Origin: Caulobacteraceae bacterium | Lineage (GTDB): Bacteria; Pseudomonadota; Alphaproteobacteria; Caulobacterales; Caulobacteraceae | NCBI GenBank assembly: GCA_013815405.1 | Contig: JACDGF010000110.1 | Span: forward strand, 1 to 7,157 | DNA length: 7,157 nucleotides | Reading direction: 5' to 3' | Shown here: positions 7,080 through 7,157 of the stretch, one piece after another | How positions within the stretch are numbered: the stretch's first letter is position 1 | Layout of the letters: every line of letters begins with the position of its first letter | The notes under the pieces: generated by a model | The model's input: the letters and a program-made list of their open reading frames with translations, nothing else | Told to the model about the DNA's origin: nothing | Databases searched by the model: none | Translations under genes and position numbers: made by a program

Positions 7080-7157
7080 ATGACCGGACGCATCGTCAAC
7101 TTTCGAACCAGCCGCGCCGAGCCGCCCGAGGCCCGGCGTGGTGGGCCGCGCCGGGCC
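7080..7157 (+). CDS. Possible start of a third operon gene, cut by the window edge
   Basis: An ATG at 7080, 17 bases after the cupredoxin stop, opens a frame of 26 codons to the right edge (MTGRIVNFRTSRAEPPEAR and onward). The short gap fits an operon continuing from the metallophosphoesterase and cupredoxin. No clear Shine-Dalgarno is visible, and the Arg/Pro/Ala-rich segment is too short to assign to a family. Confidence 0.4.
   Translation, partial: MTGRIVNFRTSRAEPPEARRGGPRRA

Overview
This GC-rich window (strong G/C bias at third codon positions) looks chromosomal and alphaproteobacterial, most likely Caulobacterales-like (Caulobacter/Phenylobacterium type). The main clues are the dnaG-rpoD gene order and a sigma-70 whose N-terminus and length (656 aa) resemble the Caulobacter housekeeping sigma factor. 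The taxonomic call is an inference from recalled family features, not from a search.

Layout. Positions 2-535 (+) hold the C-terminal end of DNA primase (dnaG), followed after 89 bases by complete rpoD at 625-2595 (+). Thirty-seven bases beyond rpoD, and convergent with it, lies a two-gene minus-strand operon. Its first gene (3034-3531) encodes an unfamiliar protein with an antitoxin-like C-terminal tail. Its second gene (2633-3034) encodes a FitB/VapC-type PIN-domain ribonuclease, and the two are joined by a one-base TAATG stop/start overlap. A good -35 hexamer, a palindrome and a perfect AGGAGG precede the operon. Positions 3547-3889 carry no convincing gene but contain a repeat structure with 17-bp perfect inverted arms and a 9-bp tandem repeat. 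Next come a small serine esterase of the carboxylesterase/phospholipase family (3890-4558, +) and, convergent with a gap of only two bases, a dihydroflavonol-4-reductase-like extended SDR (4561-5586, -). A divergent intergenic region (5587-5735) contains a 15-bp palindrome and a possible ECF-type promoter. After it comes a plus-strand operon: a Tat-exported metallophosphoesterase (5736-6680), an amicyanin-like blue copper protein (6709-7062), and possibly the start of a third gene at 7080 that runs off the window.

The most striking observation is that the cupredoxin frame is interrupted by one TAG codon at 6886-6888. It sits exactly where related proteins have a conserved Trp (TGG), while the rest of the frame, including all four type-1 copper ligands, is intact downstream. 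This is a very recent pseudogene, an amber readthrough case or a base error. The second point of interest is the partner of the PIN toxin, whose body does not resemble Phd, VapB or FitA antitoxins.

Functionally, dnaG/rpoD form the replication-priming and housekeeping-transcription locus. The toxin-antitoxin pair looks like an accessory insertion beside it. The last operon encodes exported metal-dependent proteins that plausibly act in the periplasm. I saw no tRNA, rRNA, CRISPR array or insertion-sequence transposase.
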